Part shown: piece after piece, positions 34,846 to 48,349 of the stretch
Layout of the letters: the number at the start of each line of letters is the position of its first letter
Numbering within the stretch: position 1 is the first letter of the stretch
From: Pyrocephalus nanus
Lineage: Eukaryota > Chordata > Aves > Passeriformes > Tyrannidae
Direction of reading: 5' to 3'
Length of the DNA: 64,000 nt
NCBI GenBank assembly: GCA_038380795.1
Contig: CM076261.1
Span: forward strand, 32,575,866 to 32,639,865
Notes under the pieces: generated by a model
What the model was told of the DNA's origin: nothing
Database searches by the model: none
What the model saw: the letters and a program-made list of their open reading frames with translations, nothing else
Made by a program: the position numbers and the translations under genes

Positions 34846-37668
34846 TCATTTTGCAAATATTAAGGTATGAATTATTTACCTCCTACATTTAGTGGACAAG
34901 CATCCAAAACAAGCTCATTCATTCTTAAGAAAGTGACAGGGCTTATCTGGAAGAGGTGATTATTCAATGGTCCCATGTTTGCAGCAAAAACCTCATGCTT
35001 CCTGAGGGATCTTTCCCTATATATATGGACACAGATGCTGTGTACTATGTAGCATTTATTAGACTACAATGTACTGTGTGCTAACCATAATTATAGCCCC
35101 ATATTTCCAGCATTCACAGTGTCTTTGAGTCATGTGAGCTGTACTATTATCCAGGAGATGTGATTTGTTTCAACACAGTAATCCTAGCTAACTGAAGTGA
35201 AGCATCTCATCCGTGGTTTTACAAACTGGTCCAGCCTCAACAGCAGGGAGGGATGAGTCTCAGTTTTGGACTCCCTTCTCCTGCATTAGAGGAGAGGCAA
35301 TACTTTACTCTGGCAGTGTTGAGCTGTGCAGCCTCAGGAAGAGGTGTGTCTGCAGACTTGTGATGCACACTCCTATTACATCTGCATCTTGCTCATTGCC
35401 AAGCCATTCACAAGGAAAGAGATTTGGCTTTTAAGGTAAAATCTGCTTTCCAAACACCTGCTCCAACTTTTTCCAGAAAACCATCAGCCAGGTGGATGCT
35501 TATATCTTGCCGATGGGCTACAGCCTTCAAGTCATCTGATGGGTCTCACCAAAAAATACCAACCTTCTATGCTTGGCAAAATGGATTTTGTGGAAGTTAA
35601 GAAAGAGTGTCATTCCTCCCAAATCCAGTCCTTCTTTATTATCATGAGTTGAGGGAACAAAAATTAAATAATAGCCTACAAAATTATGGAATCATAGAAA
35701 AAAAATTTCTACTGATATTAAAAGAAATTCTGATTCCAGCTTGTGAGTACTGTGGTCAGAATGATGATGATTTATAGGGGAAATGATAAGGGAAGGGGGA
35801 AAATTACATACAAATAAAAATCTTACAAAATCATGACCTCTGTGATGTTTACTATAAACAACTATTCATGAACAGTCTTGCATACAAAACTATGAGGGAG
35901 ACAAGCAAAACAAAAATTATTGCCATTTCAATCAGATTTCAATCAGTTTCAATTCATCTTATACAGTTTGTGTATAATTATTTTGAAATCCACTCAACTA
36001 CACTGAATTATATCCTTGGTCAGATTCTCTGAAAATTGCCCTTTCTGCTCTCCCATAGTGCTGTGTGTGCACACAGGATTCATTTTCACATCAAAAATTA
36101 TTTTAAAAGCTGATTTGCAATGCTGGATTTGATTAGCAGTGTAATTCCTACTTGCCTAAGCTTATCTCACAGACACTTCATCAGCTCTTGTGTCTGTCCT
36201 TCCCATCTGTATCAAAGCAGTGAGAATCACAACCACAAGAATGCTTTGCATAACCGCACCTGGTAGCTCACCAGTGGTTTGCTTCAATTGCTAATAGGAG
36301 CAACTCCCAACATGACTATAATGAACCAATATGATCCTTATTTCATTTCCCTGTTTGAGCAACACTGAACTCAACTCTCCTGCTTTGCATTTTCAGGTTG
36401 TACTGTGGGGAGCATTCCCTCTGGACAGGTAAGACATGTATGCAAGGCAGAAGGCAAGAGTGACTGCTCCTTTGTACAAGCACAAGCACAAGCAGCTTTT
36501 TCTTTAAAATCTAAACTTAGTCTTTAGATTAAATTCCCTAATTGAAACCTCAAGGTTATTTGGACAGAAAAAATGTCCTTTCAGCAGCTGTTGCATGACA
36601 AACTTTGTTCTGTTATACTTTGCAGCCCCAAAATAGAAGATGGGAGAAGTAGCAGAATGGTACTCAGGCCAGCATAAATGACCTTTGTTTAAAGCTTTAT
36701 ATCTCAACTCCAACTCTTTGCTAACTGAAAAAACCAGCATGCACAGGTTCACCAATATCCATCATTAAGTCCAAATGGTTCACAATAGGTATAGGATGTC
36801 CATGAATTAAATTTTGAGACAGACTGGTTCAACACTCAAAACTACAGAAAAAAACAGCTCAATACCATGTATGCCCTTCAAATGCCAGCATGAGGGCCAG
36901 AAAACTTTCCACTCACCACACTGCACAACAGTCCCCTATTTTTTGTTTTACAATATTTGCAGAGGCTCTGTCTTATTTAGTATATTTTTGGCTTGTATTT
37001 GTAGGACTGCTGACTGCTAATGATGTGAAGAGTCACATTCAACTGTTTTCTTGCTTAGCAACATAATATGTGCAATGCATTTGGACAACCTTCATAGCAC
37101 ACTATTAGCATACCTTAAAATACTTCAACTGGCAGAAGGATGTATTCTTTACTCTTTCTGTGCTGGTTGCTCGTGACATTATTTAGAAATAAAACTTGGA
37201 AGCTTACTCTTTATATTTATTTTTTTCCCCCATATTTGCTATAATATTGCAGGATTATTATCTGCTGTAGTATGCCAAGGAATCCTTTTGCTTTGCATTT
37301 TTTTAAAGTGGATTTGTTACTGGTTCTCTCTGGAACAGAAGTTGCTTTAAGAAATTCCTTAAGAGACTATTGCAGTAGCCTTTTCTTGCTCATACAGATA
37401 GGCTGCAGGTGTCTGTAGTGTCACTTCACTGTCACTGACACATCCAGCCCGTTTTGATATTTCTTTGATAGGCAGGAGTAAAATTCTCCAAAATAAGAGC
37501 AACTATTTTTTCCTGTCTGCAGCAAATTGATTGTTTCTTTAAATGAGAGTGTTTTTTTCTTAGTAAATATATTATCAGTGACACCATCAAAAGAGAGTAA
37601 AGAAAGCTACCTAACTAATACTGAGGTTACAAATGCTGTCTGATTTTTTTTTCATTTTTCTGTTCTCT

Positions 37669-37683
37669 CCCCCCCCCCCCCCC
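37669..37683. repeat. (C)15 homopolymer
   Basis: An uninterrupted run of 15 C between CTCT and AAAATG. On the opposite strand this is a G run like the one at 17024-17041. Confidence 0.9.
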
Positions 37684-38710
37684 AAAATGTATTTGCAGTA
37701 CATATAAGCTGTGATACTTTTAGCTTGCTGTTAATAATCCATTCGTATTTTGCTTGGATGAACTAACCTATTTCTAAGACTTTCTGTCCTTAAATACTCA
37801 TATTATTCATCCCCTGAGTATTCTCTGCTTAAAAAAAATGTTCCATGTAACTTCATTTTTCTCCATAGGTCTCACCTTAAGCATATTTTCTATACACCCT
37901 CGAATTTTTCCTGATTCTCCATTTACCTTCTTTTGAAGCTATATCTTGGAATAAATAGTGCCTTTGAATTCCTAAATCAAATATTTTGCATATTAACCTG
38001 TCCTTTATGATCCTTTTGAATACATCTGGGAAAATATACTTGTTCTCTGTCTCTCCGTGGGATCCCAAAGGACTTAAACCACATTTATCACTAACTGTAA
38101 ATACAAGCTGGATGCATTTCATCTTGTTAGCTGGCATATTGGTAGAGAAAGGAAAAGACAGCATAACTCTTGGTGAAAAAGTTTTTCTATCTGGAGGAAA
38201 TGGGAATACAAACTACTACTAAGAGCTAAAATAGCCCTTTATTTTGTCCGAATGCTGATCTTATTCTCGTTGTATTGCACTAATTCCCAGAGCAGGTAAA
38301 ATACTTTAATATAGGCTGAAAATCTCTGTGCATGCCAGGTTGCAGATGATCCCCTGTGTTCCAGGTAGGTGCTGCACTGACTCACACCGTAACATCTAAG
38401 TGCCTATGCCTAAGCCTATAGCAATTGTGTGAAACTGGAAAAAGCAGTTTGAAGAAAAACTTGAAACTTGAGCAGTCATTCAATTTTCTATTCCCATAGC
38501 AGTCTCATCTTTCCATAGCATATATCCCATGCTGAGTCCTGAAAAATGCAATGATTTTTAAGTGCATGATCATTATCCTTTCAATGGAATAACACAGCAA
38601 AGGAGTGTGAGTGAAGGCTTCTAACAGACAAGGAATCTTTAACCTATTAAGTAGCCCCAGTCACACAAAAAATATTTAAAGTGCTGAAATTGCATGAAGA
38701 TTAAAAAGGT

Positions 38711-38815
38711 GAACCAAACCCAACCAACCAAGTCACCAAACAAGATAAACTAACAAAATAAAAACAAACCACACACACAACACAACCAAACAACAACAAG
38801 AATAACAAAAATACA
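38711..38815. repeat. A/C-rich, G-poor tract
   Basis: Words such as CCAAACCCAACCAACCAAG, (AC)n and AACAACAAG. Same composition and strand bias as the tract at 33968-34077. It underlies a spurious minus-strand open frame at 38733-38942. Confidence 0.85.
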
Positions 38816-41800
38816 CCAGGGAGTGTGGGGAGAAATGCGGATAGAATTCAGGCAGTCTGAGCTGTATATCACTAGAGAATGGCAAAGTATACAGGAGAAA
38901 TGTTACTAGATGTTTTCCCTGTTTCTCCAATAAGGTGCTCATTCTTTACAAGTTTCATGAACAGAATAATAGGCTAGATGGGCCTCTTCTGTAACCTACT
39001 AAGGCATGAGAGAATAAGAGAGATATAAGTCACAAATGGCAGTCTGGATTGCAAACTGATATTATTGTTAAATGAATGAAATTGGTGATAAGGTAATGAA
39101 TTAAATTATGGATGTGTAGTCAGACTTACTTTCATTGATAAGGGCTGCACGTCTAAACCTTGTCTATTTCAGGTGGATTCCTGTTTTCCAGGTGAAGCTT
39201 TGATGTAAGTGCTGCCATTTAGTTTTAAAACCACAATCTATATTACAGATTTTTAATTCCACTACTTTCCCCCCTCTCCATACCTTACAACTTCAAAGTG
39301 GAGAAATGCTTTAGGATATCTTACATACTATAGTACAGGAAAATGAAAACACAGTTTGCTTTAAAGGAAAAGATATTCACCAACAAATACATTGGATTAT
39401 TTTCAAAAAGAATCCAGAATGGTTGGTAATTTTATTTCATTTTCCAAACTTTAATGTATCATCATTCATTGATATTTTTGCCTCTGTTATCTGTAAAACT
39501 TCTGTTTGCTTTGAATCAGAGTATTGTGACAGAAATTGGAAAGACCACTCCCAGAGTGTTACATGCTCTGACACTGCTTAATAGTTCAGATTCATTTTTA
39601 TCTGTGAAATACAATTTTTTAACTGAAGCAATTTGCTACAAGGAGAAACATGGATTTAGAACTTCTAAAAACCTTAAGTAACCAAGTAACTACTTCAACT
39701 ACACAGTAGTGCTCCCAAGAATCAAGAGGATTCTACCCATTAGGTGTGAGTGCAATCATCTCCACTAGAGTGTTGCCCTCTTCAACCTGCATATTCCATT
39801 CACACAGTGCAATAACAATTACAGTTTCCTCAGTCAAGCAGGATGGAATGGGAATCTGAAAGTATGTTAATAGTTTAGACTGTCTTACAATTTGGCATAA
39901 CCGCTAACTCTGAACATAACTGTAGCCGGGACAGAGTATTCCCAGGAGCACTACCTTAAAAATAGTTCCAGTAATTTATGCCATTACTACAGCTCCCTAA
40001 AGCTGCTTAGTTGGACATTCCGCCAAAAGGTTTCCAATGGCAAGAGCCAACCAAATTCTCTTAATAACCTCACTCATGCAACCAGACTACTGGGTAAAGA
40101 TCAGCAACATGTTCTTTACTTGCCCTCAGTAAGAAAAAGTTAACAAAGAGCTTCAAAGGTCCATAGCTTCCCTTTCTAGATTCTTAATAGTTTAAAAAAC
40201 TGCTTAAAAGAGTTGTATTTTTAAAAGGAGAGTTGAGTGATCACAGTGAGTAGCTTTCCTCTGCCTCCATTTTCACCTTTATCTTATGCTTACCAGATCT
40301 CATGGATGAAAAATAGAGTCATATAAAGATAACAACAACTGAAATCTCTGCCCTAAACTAAGGCATATTGTTAGCTTTTTTCTTTTCCCCTTAAAACCAG
40401 ACTTCTTTCACAATCTTGACAGCAATTTTTATACTAGAAAAACTAAGTCCTGCACAGAAGGGTTTGCATGTGGGAAGTTAGTGGTGAGGGGAATGAAGGA
40501 GAGATGCAGATGACAAAGTTGCAAAGATACAATGGAAGAACGATAGTACAAAAAAACCCCCCAGGAAACAGGAGAGATCTACAGTACAAAAAAATGCAAA
40601 GATATAATCAAATGGGAAAAAAAAAAAGGAAAGCAGACTAGTGAGCAACCCCTCTTGAAATATGTCTTTTCTGGCAACAAAACTTACTAGTGAACCTGCT
40701 TGTTTACATGTATCTCACAATATCTTTAGGAATGGATTATTTCATCGATCAATCATCAAGATAGATAAATTTGTATTCCCATATTCAATATGGTCAAAAG
40801 GAAGAAATACTTAAATAATTGCTATAAAACTTTACAGATTTTTTAACAAATCAGACTCATTATGACCTCTAGCACATTAAAGGGAAATCAGGTGAAATTA
40901 GCAAAAGGCTTTTTTTTTTTTTAATCCATTAAGAAGAGGCAAAAAAAGATACGAAGATATGGGAACATTTGTTTATGCAGTATTGTATTTAGTGATACTC
41001 AAGAAAAAGTAACTAGACTAGCTGCAAAATACTACCTTTATTTGCAGCAATATTTTCAACTGCCTGAATTCACAAAACTATTTCATCATATCAGTACCCA
41101 TTCTGACACAGGGAAGCAGTTTTTTAAGCTAACACTAAAGATGATACTTAAATGGAACCATTGTTTTAAGATACTAATTCCTTTTTATTTGTACCTCTAG
41201 TATGGCTTTATGTAGTCAATACAGCTATACCTGTGCAATTAATAACAGGGTCACTACAGACAATTTATGAAACTAGTGAAGTTGCCTGCAAGATTCTTTT
41301 AAGTCTTCTTCGCGATTTTATTCCTTTTGCATCATATTGTATTTCCCCTATGCATATTCCTGTCACATTTTATTGCACTACACTTTAAAAAGTTCTGTTT
41401 GAATTGTGATTGGTCTGACTTGTCTGTTTGTAAAATGTGCTTTTTTTATCCCTTGAGATACCTGTTTCTTTAAAAAAAAAAAAAAAGAAAACAAATAAAA
41501 ACAAACCCAAAAAATTCTGTCCAGCCAAGTTTTGCAAAAAAATTGAAAGATGTTTTTATTTATAAGGATCTTATCAATATAGCAGAAATTGACTTGGAAG
41601 CCTAAATTGCATAGAAAAGCCTGAATCACTACAGATAAACATTTATTGCAAGAGGCAAATGACTAGAAAGATAACAGATGCAATAAGTAAAAATTCACAA
41701 AATATAATTTATCCTCAGTGATTACAGTAGGCTCAACTGTGCAAACAGTAGTTCATGGGTCAGGGATCACTAAGGAGCATTTTAGCCAGCTCAGTTGCCT

Positions 41801-42872
41801 AAAGATAGTGCCACTATGATTCTCTGCACTCTTAGGTGTACAACCAGCTTGTCATCCACAAGGATGCAGGTCTTTTGGTTGTGTCTGCCAGCCTTCTGAG
41901 GATTTTTCAGATAACCTAGAGAACCTCAAGTGACACTAGGTGTCTGTGTTTGGGCAAGGAAATTGCTGCCCTCTTTTTCATGAAGCATACTACAGATAGG
42001 CTTCTACAGCAGATCATAGCATCTAATCACATTGACTGGATTTGCATTCTTCAGGAGAAGCAATGTAAACAGCATCTGTGTTTACAGCAAATGCAGCCCT
42101 CATCATGTCTGCCTTAAATACGCTGTATATTTTCAGAAACTTCACATGCTTTAGTTCAGAGACTGTTTTTCAGAGCCTGACTAAAGTGTCCTCAGGAAAC
42201 TCTACAGGCCCAGCTATAGAAGAAATGCTTAAGAGTAGGGCACTAATACACAGAGATCTGTTTCTCTGCATCTTCCTGCCCTCAGAAAAGTCCACTCCAG
42301 TAGTCAGCAAAATGTATAAGGAAATAACCTTTAACCAGAGGGAGCAAGGAAGTGTCGAGTATGGAATAGGGAAGGAATCAGCTAGTTTCTAATGAGAAAA
42401 ACAACGGAAAAGGCATCATAAAAGGACAGTCTTAACGGGGAGTTAGGAGAGCTGGTAGAATAATATGATTGTCCTACCTATCTACTGCATGTATTAGTGA
42501 AGAAATAATTACTCTATGCTTTCAGTTATTTACATCCTGGTGACAGAATCTCCTTCATGGAATAAAAAACAACTGAACAAAGTGACCCAGAGAAGGAGGT
42601 TAATTTGTCTCCTTCTATTTTATTCACCACTATTACTTTCTTTTTTACGTGTTCCCATGTGCGTCAGAAGCCTCTTGGAGACTTTCTGGTTTGCAGAAGA
42701 CACGACAGAGATTTTTCTGCATTCCCTGTGAGTATTTGTCATTGTGAAACTTCCCATGCCCTGCTTGAGCACCTTGATCTACTGCGAACTTTTCTTTTCT
42801 CTGCTATGCTGTTAAGTCAGTGCTGGCTGTGTTTCTCACATACTTAATATATTCTTTTCATAGATCTCTTAC

Positions 42873-42904
42873 CTTCATGCTCTAGAAACTTCATGCTCCA
42901 GAAA
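42873..42904. repeat. 16-bp tandem duplication
   Basis: CTTCATGCTCTAGAAA is followed directly by CTTCATGCTCCAGAAA, two copies with one difference. Confidence 0.9.
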
Positions 42905-42999
42905 CTTCTCTGCACAAACATTTCTCAGTTTATCTCAGATGCAAGTTCTCCCTCCTCCATATACTTACACTCTACTCTCTGTCCAGCTACCAGGACAGT

Positions 43000-43463
43000 T
43001 GCCCTGGTTTTGGCCAAGACAGGGTTAATTTTTTTGCAGGAGCCAGGAGGGGGTATGGCCAGGACTCTGAGGTTATTCCATACCACCTCATGTCATTGCC
43101 AGGGATGGGGGAAAGGGACTGTCTCTCTTCTGGGAAGAAGGGGTTCCTTCCAGCTGAGAAAACGTGTCAGGGAGATATCTGGTAGGTTTTCTGTGTGAAT
43201 CCTTTTCTTTCTTATACTGTTGTTATTAATATTGTTTCTGCTACTGTTTGTTTTCTAATATCATTGCTTTTTCCAGTAAATTGTTCTTATCTCAACCTAT
43301 GATCTTTGCCTTTTGTTCCTCCAATTCTCCTCTCTGGCCACCTGCACAGAGGTGGGAGGGGGAGGACAGAAGAGGGGGACAGGGAGTGAGCAAGCATAAG
43401 CATGGTTTTGGAGAGTCTTGGTGGGAGTACTAAACTGGGGAATACAATTCCTGAACCATGACA
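43000..43463 (+). mobile_element. Solo LTR, sense, with imperfect 5-bp duplication
   Basis: An LTR of the same family as 48350-48929 and 52131-52731. It begins TGCCCTGGTTTTGGCCAAGA with GGGTTAATTT, and has the conserved R/U5 landmark TTATCTCAACCTATGA near 43288. It ends ATTCCTGAACCATGACA at 43463. The flanks are ACAGT (42995-42999) and ACAGC (43464-43468), a 5-base target duplication with one change. The TATA region is degenerate, so promoter function is unlikely. No viral coding sequence adjoins it. Confidence 0.88.
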
Positions 43464-43915
43464 ACAGCACAAAGAAGCAATCTTTTTAACAGAACAGAAG
43501 TTAGAACACATCGTAAACCACAAAGAAAAAATGGAATGTTTTCCATTACATTTGTTAAGGATTGGATGAATCTGTACCTCTCTGTTGTGGCAAACCTGTG
43601 TGTTTCCATATGCATGTCCACACTTATGTTAGTGTACCAATACAGCCAATTGCAAAAGGCTTGTGTAAACTTCTCTGCACCATTAAGCTTTTTATATCAA
43701 GGGATGTATAACAGCTAATGGCATCAAAAATGAATATTTGCCTCCATAAAGGACTGCTGGCATCTTATTAAATTTTTTCCTTTTGAGATTGTTATATTTT
43801 GAAATGGCTGTTCATTCAATATGACATTTTCTGTATGTTTCGTTGTTCCTGGTCATTGCAAAGTATATGTGCATAAAAAGAGTTTATTTTGCTTGTTTTC
43901 ATTTGCTTCTACTGT

Positions 43916-43947
43916 CATAATCATAACAGAGCATAATCATAACAGAG
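43916..43947. repeat. 16-bp tandem duplication, perfect
   Basis: CATAATCATAACAGAG occurs twice back to back without a difference, suggesting a recent slippage event. Confidence 0.9.
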
Positions 43948-46900
43948 GCAATACAATATATAAGCAGCATAGTTTATAGGCAAAATAAATTTTAAAATCT
44001 TGCCTACAGTTTCCATTGCTTCTTAGTGAAAAATGATGAAACTCAGATGAAGATATTCTTGTTGGCCTTAGAAAAAGTATGGGAATGCTCACATTAATTT
44101 TTGAGTGCAGCCTTTGGTGTTCTGCATATCTGAATCTGACAGACTGAGGGGCCAAACTCATCTAGGTGATTCATTTCCACATCAGACTACACAACAGTGT
44201 GTGCAAGACCCCTCTGCTTAAATGAACATTCCTTGATCAGCTGTGCTTCCTCTGCTTTCCTGAGCAGAAACTTTCATCCATCATAATATTCCTTATAGCC
44301 TGAGAAACTTCCTGAAAAGAAAAGGAATATGTTACAGCAGCACAGAATCAGGTACCAGTATGCTGAGATGTTGTCAGAAGAAGAGGTTTGTAAGCTCACT
44401 GCTTCTCAATCTGATGGAATTATGGCAAACTGATGCTTCAAACATGAGTAGATGAACAAGAAATAAATTTTTACAATATTCTTTTAATCTAAAAATCTGA
44501 GCAATTTTTTTTTTTTTTTTTTTTACTGAAAGAAAACCATGGTATCATTGGTAATCTGTGACCATCTAGGTCTCAAAACTGGCCCGCATGTGAACCACAA
44601 ACAGTTGAATCTTTTAAAGCAAAAACCATGATAGCAGTTAAAATTCTCCCATCTCCAATACCTAGAAAGTTTTATTTCTGGAATTAATTACATAGTCTAG
44701 CAGAGGACTGAAGGTTTACCCCATACCATGAGTGTAAATAAGAAGCTCAGAGTTGTGCAGTTTTTTATCTGCCTACCTCCTCAAGAGTAGTTGGAGTAGC
44801 CAACCACTAAATCGGGAGCTGCTGGTATGCATCAGCATAAGCACAGTCCCTTTTCAGAATTTTATCCATCTCAAATCAAGGGTTTAAAAGTCTCATTAAG
44901 TGCAGCAACTGTTCAATTCCTATTTCCAACTGGCCCTTCACTCAAGCCTTTCCATAAAAATATAAAGGTACCAGTAATTGTCCATGAAGGTCAGTATTCC
45001 TTAGAAAGAATAATCAAAGACATCTTGAGGAGTCTATTTTAAGTATTTATTGCATGACATCCATGGTGCTTTTGCTTTTTGCAATAAAACCTTTATTGGC
45101 ATTAGTTGCTGACTTGGTAGTTATATAGATACAATACTGGAGACTGAAAAGTTCACAGCATTTTCCTCTTACGTGATTTATGCTCCTTGATCATTTCAGT
45201 TTGCAGAGGTTGTTCATCTTGAAGGACAGAAAATGCCAGTCATTTTAATCAAGCAAACTGCCAAAAAGAGAAAAAAATTAACCTTTATTTTTCATGTCTG
45301 ATCACATGAGATAACCACAGACCATCACATTTCAAGTTATCCTATTGCATAATTATCATCTTCATGCATCAGATTGTTTGGGGACCCTTCTGAGCAACAG
45401 AAGTCAGTAATGATAATGTAAATGAAAAATGTTTTTTTCCCTGTAGCTCATGGTTGCTTTCAGTAAATAGTATTGACCATTGGCTTTAGCCATGTAAAAT
45501 GCAATAAACCACATGCTGCTTATGAAAAAAAAATAAAAATTGAAGATTGTCTACTAAAAGGTTCAATAAACATTTTCATTTCCAGACTAATTGGATTTAT
45601 CTCTAAAAGTTTTTTTTTATTTACATAAAATTTTTCATGTTTGAAGTTGGCAATGCGTATATGAAAGTGAATGAGGACTGTGATTTTTGTGTTTTAGGAG
45701 ATTTTTGTATATTTACCTCTTTTTTTTTCTTGGAGTAGTTTTATCAACCTGTTCCTACTGATTTATAGACAATGAACTATGTAATAAGAAAGCTTGCTGT
45801 AACAAATATGCATATTTGTTAAAATTATGTTGGCATGATAACTATAATTAATATTAGGCTAGTTATCCTTTTTGTTCTATTTCCTAATAGTATTTTTCTT
45901 CTGTGACTGTCATTATCAGTAAAGGCACAGCCAGTTCATCTATTGAGTAAGTATCTTTCTACTTGAGGAAAGATACAAATCATGACAAATTATACAGGAC
46001 CAAAATATTCTGAGTTATGATTTACAGCCAATAACTTAAAATATAAATAGAAATATTAAATAGTTTGTGACAATGAAACAACCGCTATCCAAATTAAATA
46101 AGGTACTAGATTATCACATTCCTCCCCAGATCCTTAATTTTCCTCACTAGCCTCCTGAGCCCAGAAATGTGGGTTAGAAATCTCCCAAAAATCAGACTAG
46201 TCTTCAAATAGGGAGAAGGGAAGAGTGGGAGAGGGGGGAAAAGCTAAAAGCAACTCTATCAGATAGGTTAAGATTAATAGTAAAGAAAACTTTCCTCTCA
46301 TTTCAGTACATCCACTTAACTGTAATGGTCAGAAAAGGGCACAGCTGGATGAAAAACTGAGTACCAGTCAGTGTTCTGATTTCAAGCTTTATGGGTTCGC
46401 TCTTGTGTTTCAGTCAAAAAAATATACTACAGAAGCTCTAGCAATGCACAAATCCCAGCATCCAATATAACGACAAATAACTAAATTTGGGAAAGCAGTA
46501 TTGTACCACTTGCAGGTGCCCAGGTGCTGACGGCAGCAGCAGCACTGTAGGAGTGCAGTGTCAACTGCCCTGCCCAGACACAGCCAGTTCCAGCAGCTCC
46601 AGCAGCACACCACAGGGCACGGTTGAACCTGCCCAAAAATATTTCAAGAAACTCTTTCATCAAGTTTAGAAATATCATATTTAACAAGTAGTGGTAACCA
46701 TGGGGAAGATACCTGTGGTTAGGATGTTATTTGATTGCTTCTTGAAGTACATTACAATCTTCTATCAGATAATTTTTACAGAAGTTCCTATCAAATTTAT
46801 CTAGTTAGTGAGTGGTGCTTCTTTTCTCGCACTTTAGGATTTATTAAGTTTTTATGCAAAGCTTACTGCTTAAGTAGATCTAAGAAGGCCACTTAGTGGC

Positions 46901-47949
46901 AGAAAAGTCTGTATTTTGGCAATAAGGTAAGTGTTCATCTTCTGTTCATCACAAGAGGTGAGCAAAAACTAGCAGAGACTGAATTTATACCTTCTTTGAT
47001 ATTATAGTGTTTCTTGATGAATAAAGCATTTGAGAATAACTAGGAAAGTGTTTAAAACCTTTATTTCTATCCTTAAAGTCAATATCATAGGGTGAGTTTA
47101 TTCAGTTTTTTACCAAAATGGAAGTAGGCATTGACATGATGGGAAGAATCGAGAGCTGCCCACTGTAGATTGTGCAAAGGTGTCACATTTGGGGCACAGC
47201 TTCACACAGTTCTTCTGAGTTTACTGCTGGTAGGTGACTGTGGAGCTTAAGTGAAACCACAGGTCTTCTTTTCATAAGAAGGATCACAGGGAGCATTTCA
47301 CTGGCCCTCTTAGAACACTAAAACAAAGTGTGCACTGACGTGTGTCAGTTCTGACATTTAATAGTTCTTACAAGTTCAGTAGGCAAGCTGAGCATTCAAA
47401 TTGCCACTACTGAGTAGCTGAATTAACCTATTGCTTTGGTGGAACAAACTTCTTATATTGCTGTTCAGGTGTATTGCAGATTGCTTCATCTCTTACACTC
47501 TTCAAGTGCTTGTTTTGTAACTCTAAGTGTATATGAAACTCTCAACTGTGAGATGAGAATCACAAGAGTACTTATGAAGCACAATCTGGTACAAAAGCAC
47601 AGGCTGTTTCTGAACTCTACTTCTTTTCCGGAAAAGTTCTTTATTTTGGCAGCTAAATTTTTGTTTTGCTATATTGATGAGTTCTGTGTATACCTGTTAT
47701 ACGTCCTGCTTGCTAGCAAGAGCAGTTCTTTGATAGAAAAAATGCAAAGCATAAAGCAAGGACATCAATCTTCAATTGCTGTCTGCTAATGTAATATTGA
47801 CTACTAAGTTTAAAATTATATTTCATAGCCCTATCAAATATAATTTTTGTGTGTTTATTTCGTAAACACATGGTACAGTTACATGTACCCTATCCTGATC
47901 TGAGTTCCAGGGTAACTAAATGTCTGCACTTGCACTTTGCAGTTATCTG

Positions 47950-48011
47950 CACATATCTATATCATCTATATCATCTATATCTGTATCTATCTACATCTAT
48001 ATATATATATC
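47950..48011. repeat. (CTATAT)n / (CATCTATAT)n microsatellite
   Basis: Imperfect units such as CTATATCATCTATATC ending in ATATATATAT. It explains the Tyr/His/Leu-rich open frame at 47849-48091. Confidence 0.85.
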
Positions 48012-48349
48012 AACATCATGTTAGCAGTTTCCAAGTCCATATGGGAATATCAGTAATGTCTACACCATCTTTGCCATTTTGTACTTTCTAGATTTTTATC
48101 TTCAGGATTGTATTCCAGGAGATAATTTTCAAATGCTGAATGTACAAATACACATATATGCAAAAGTGAACAAAACACCATTTAATTAGCCAGGTTTAGG
48201 TTTAACATGTCTAATTTATCTGAGGATGTACAAAAATTATTCTGGTAACTCCTTCACTCTTTAGACAATCATGTTTAGCACTGAAACTTGCCTGAAGAAA
48301 TTTTTGTATTGGAAATCCTTTTAAAGCTATAGAAATGACAGTGTATCAC

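Larger units (their letters stand above)
31919..42999. other. No gene found; 11 kb repeat-poor AT-rich stretch
   Basis: The longest stretch without a recognisable mobile element. It holds A/C-rich tracts (33968-34077, 38711-38815), a mixed AT/GT microsatellite (34801-34845), a C15 run (37669-37683) and a 16-base tandem duplication (42873-42904). Open stretches such as 32479-32829, 37877-38164 and 42078-42392 contain no recognisable domain. No exon-like signal is strong enough to call. Confidence 0.5.
43469..48349. other. No gene found; unique sequence with small repeats
   Basis: Contains a 16-base tandem duplication (43916-43947), a T run (about 44505-44524) and a CTATAT microsatellite (47950-48011). 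A more GC-rich CAGCAG-containing patch lies at about 46490-46640. Open stretches including 47436-47789 have no recognisable domain. Confidence 0.5.

Noticed and set aside
35683..35702. Possible antisense CR1 tail (ATTATGGAATCATAGAA)
   Set aside because: Not followed by the GGTTGGAAGGGACC block that should come next.
38948..38995. Possible short CR1 3' UTR fragment (GGCTAGATGGGCCTCTTCTG)
   Set aside because: The similarity is limited to one phrase with no terminal repeat or ORF2 end nearby.
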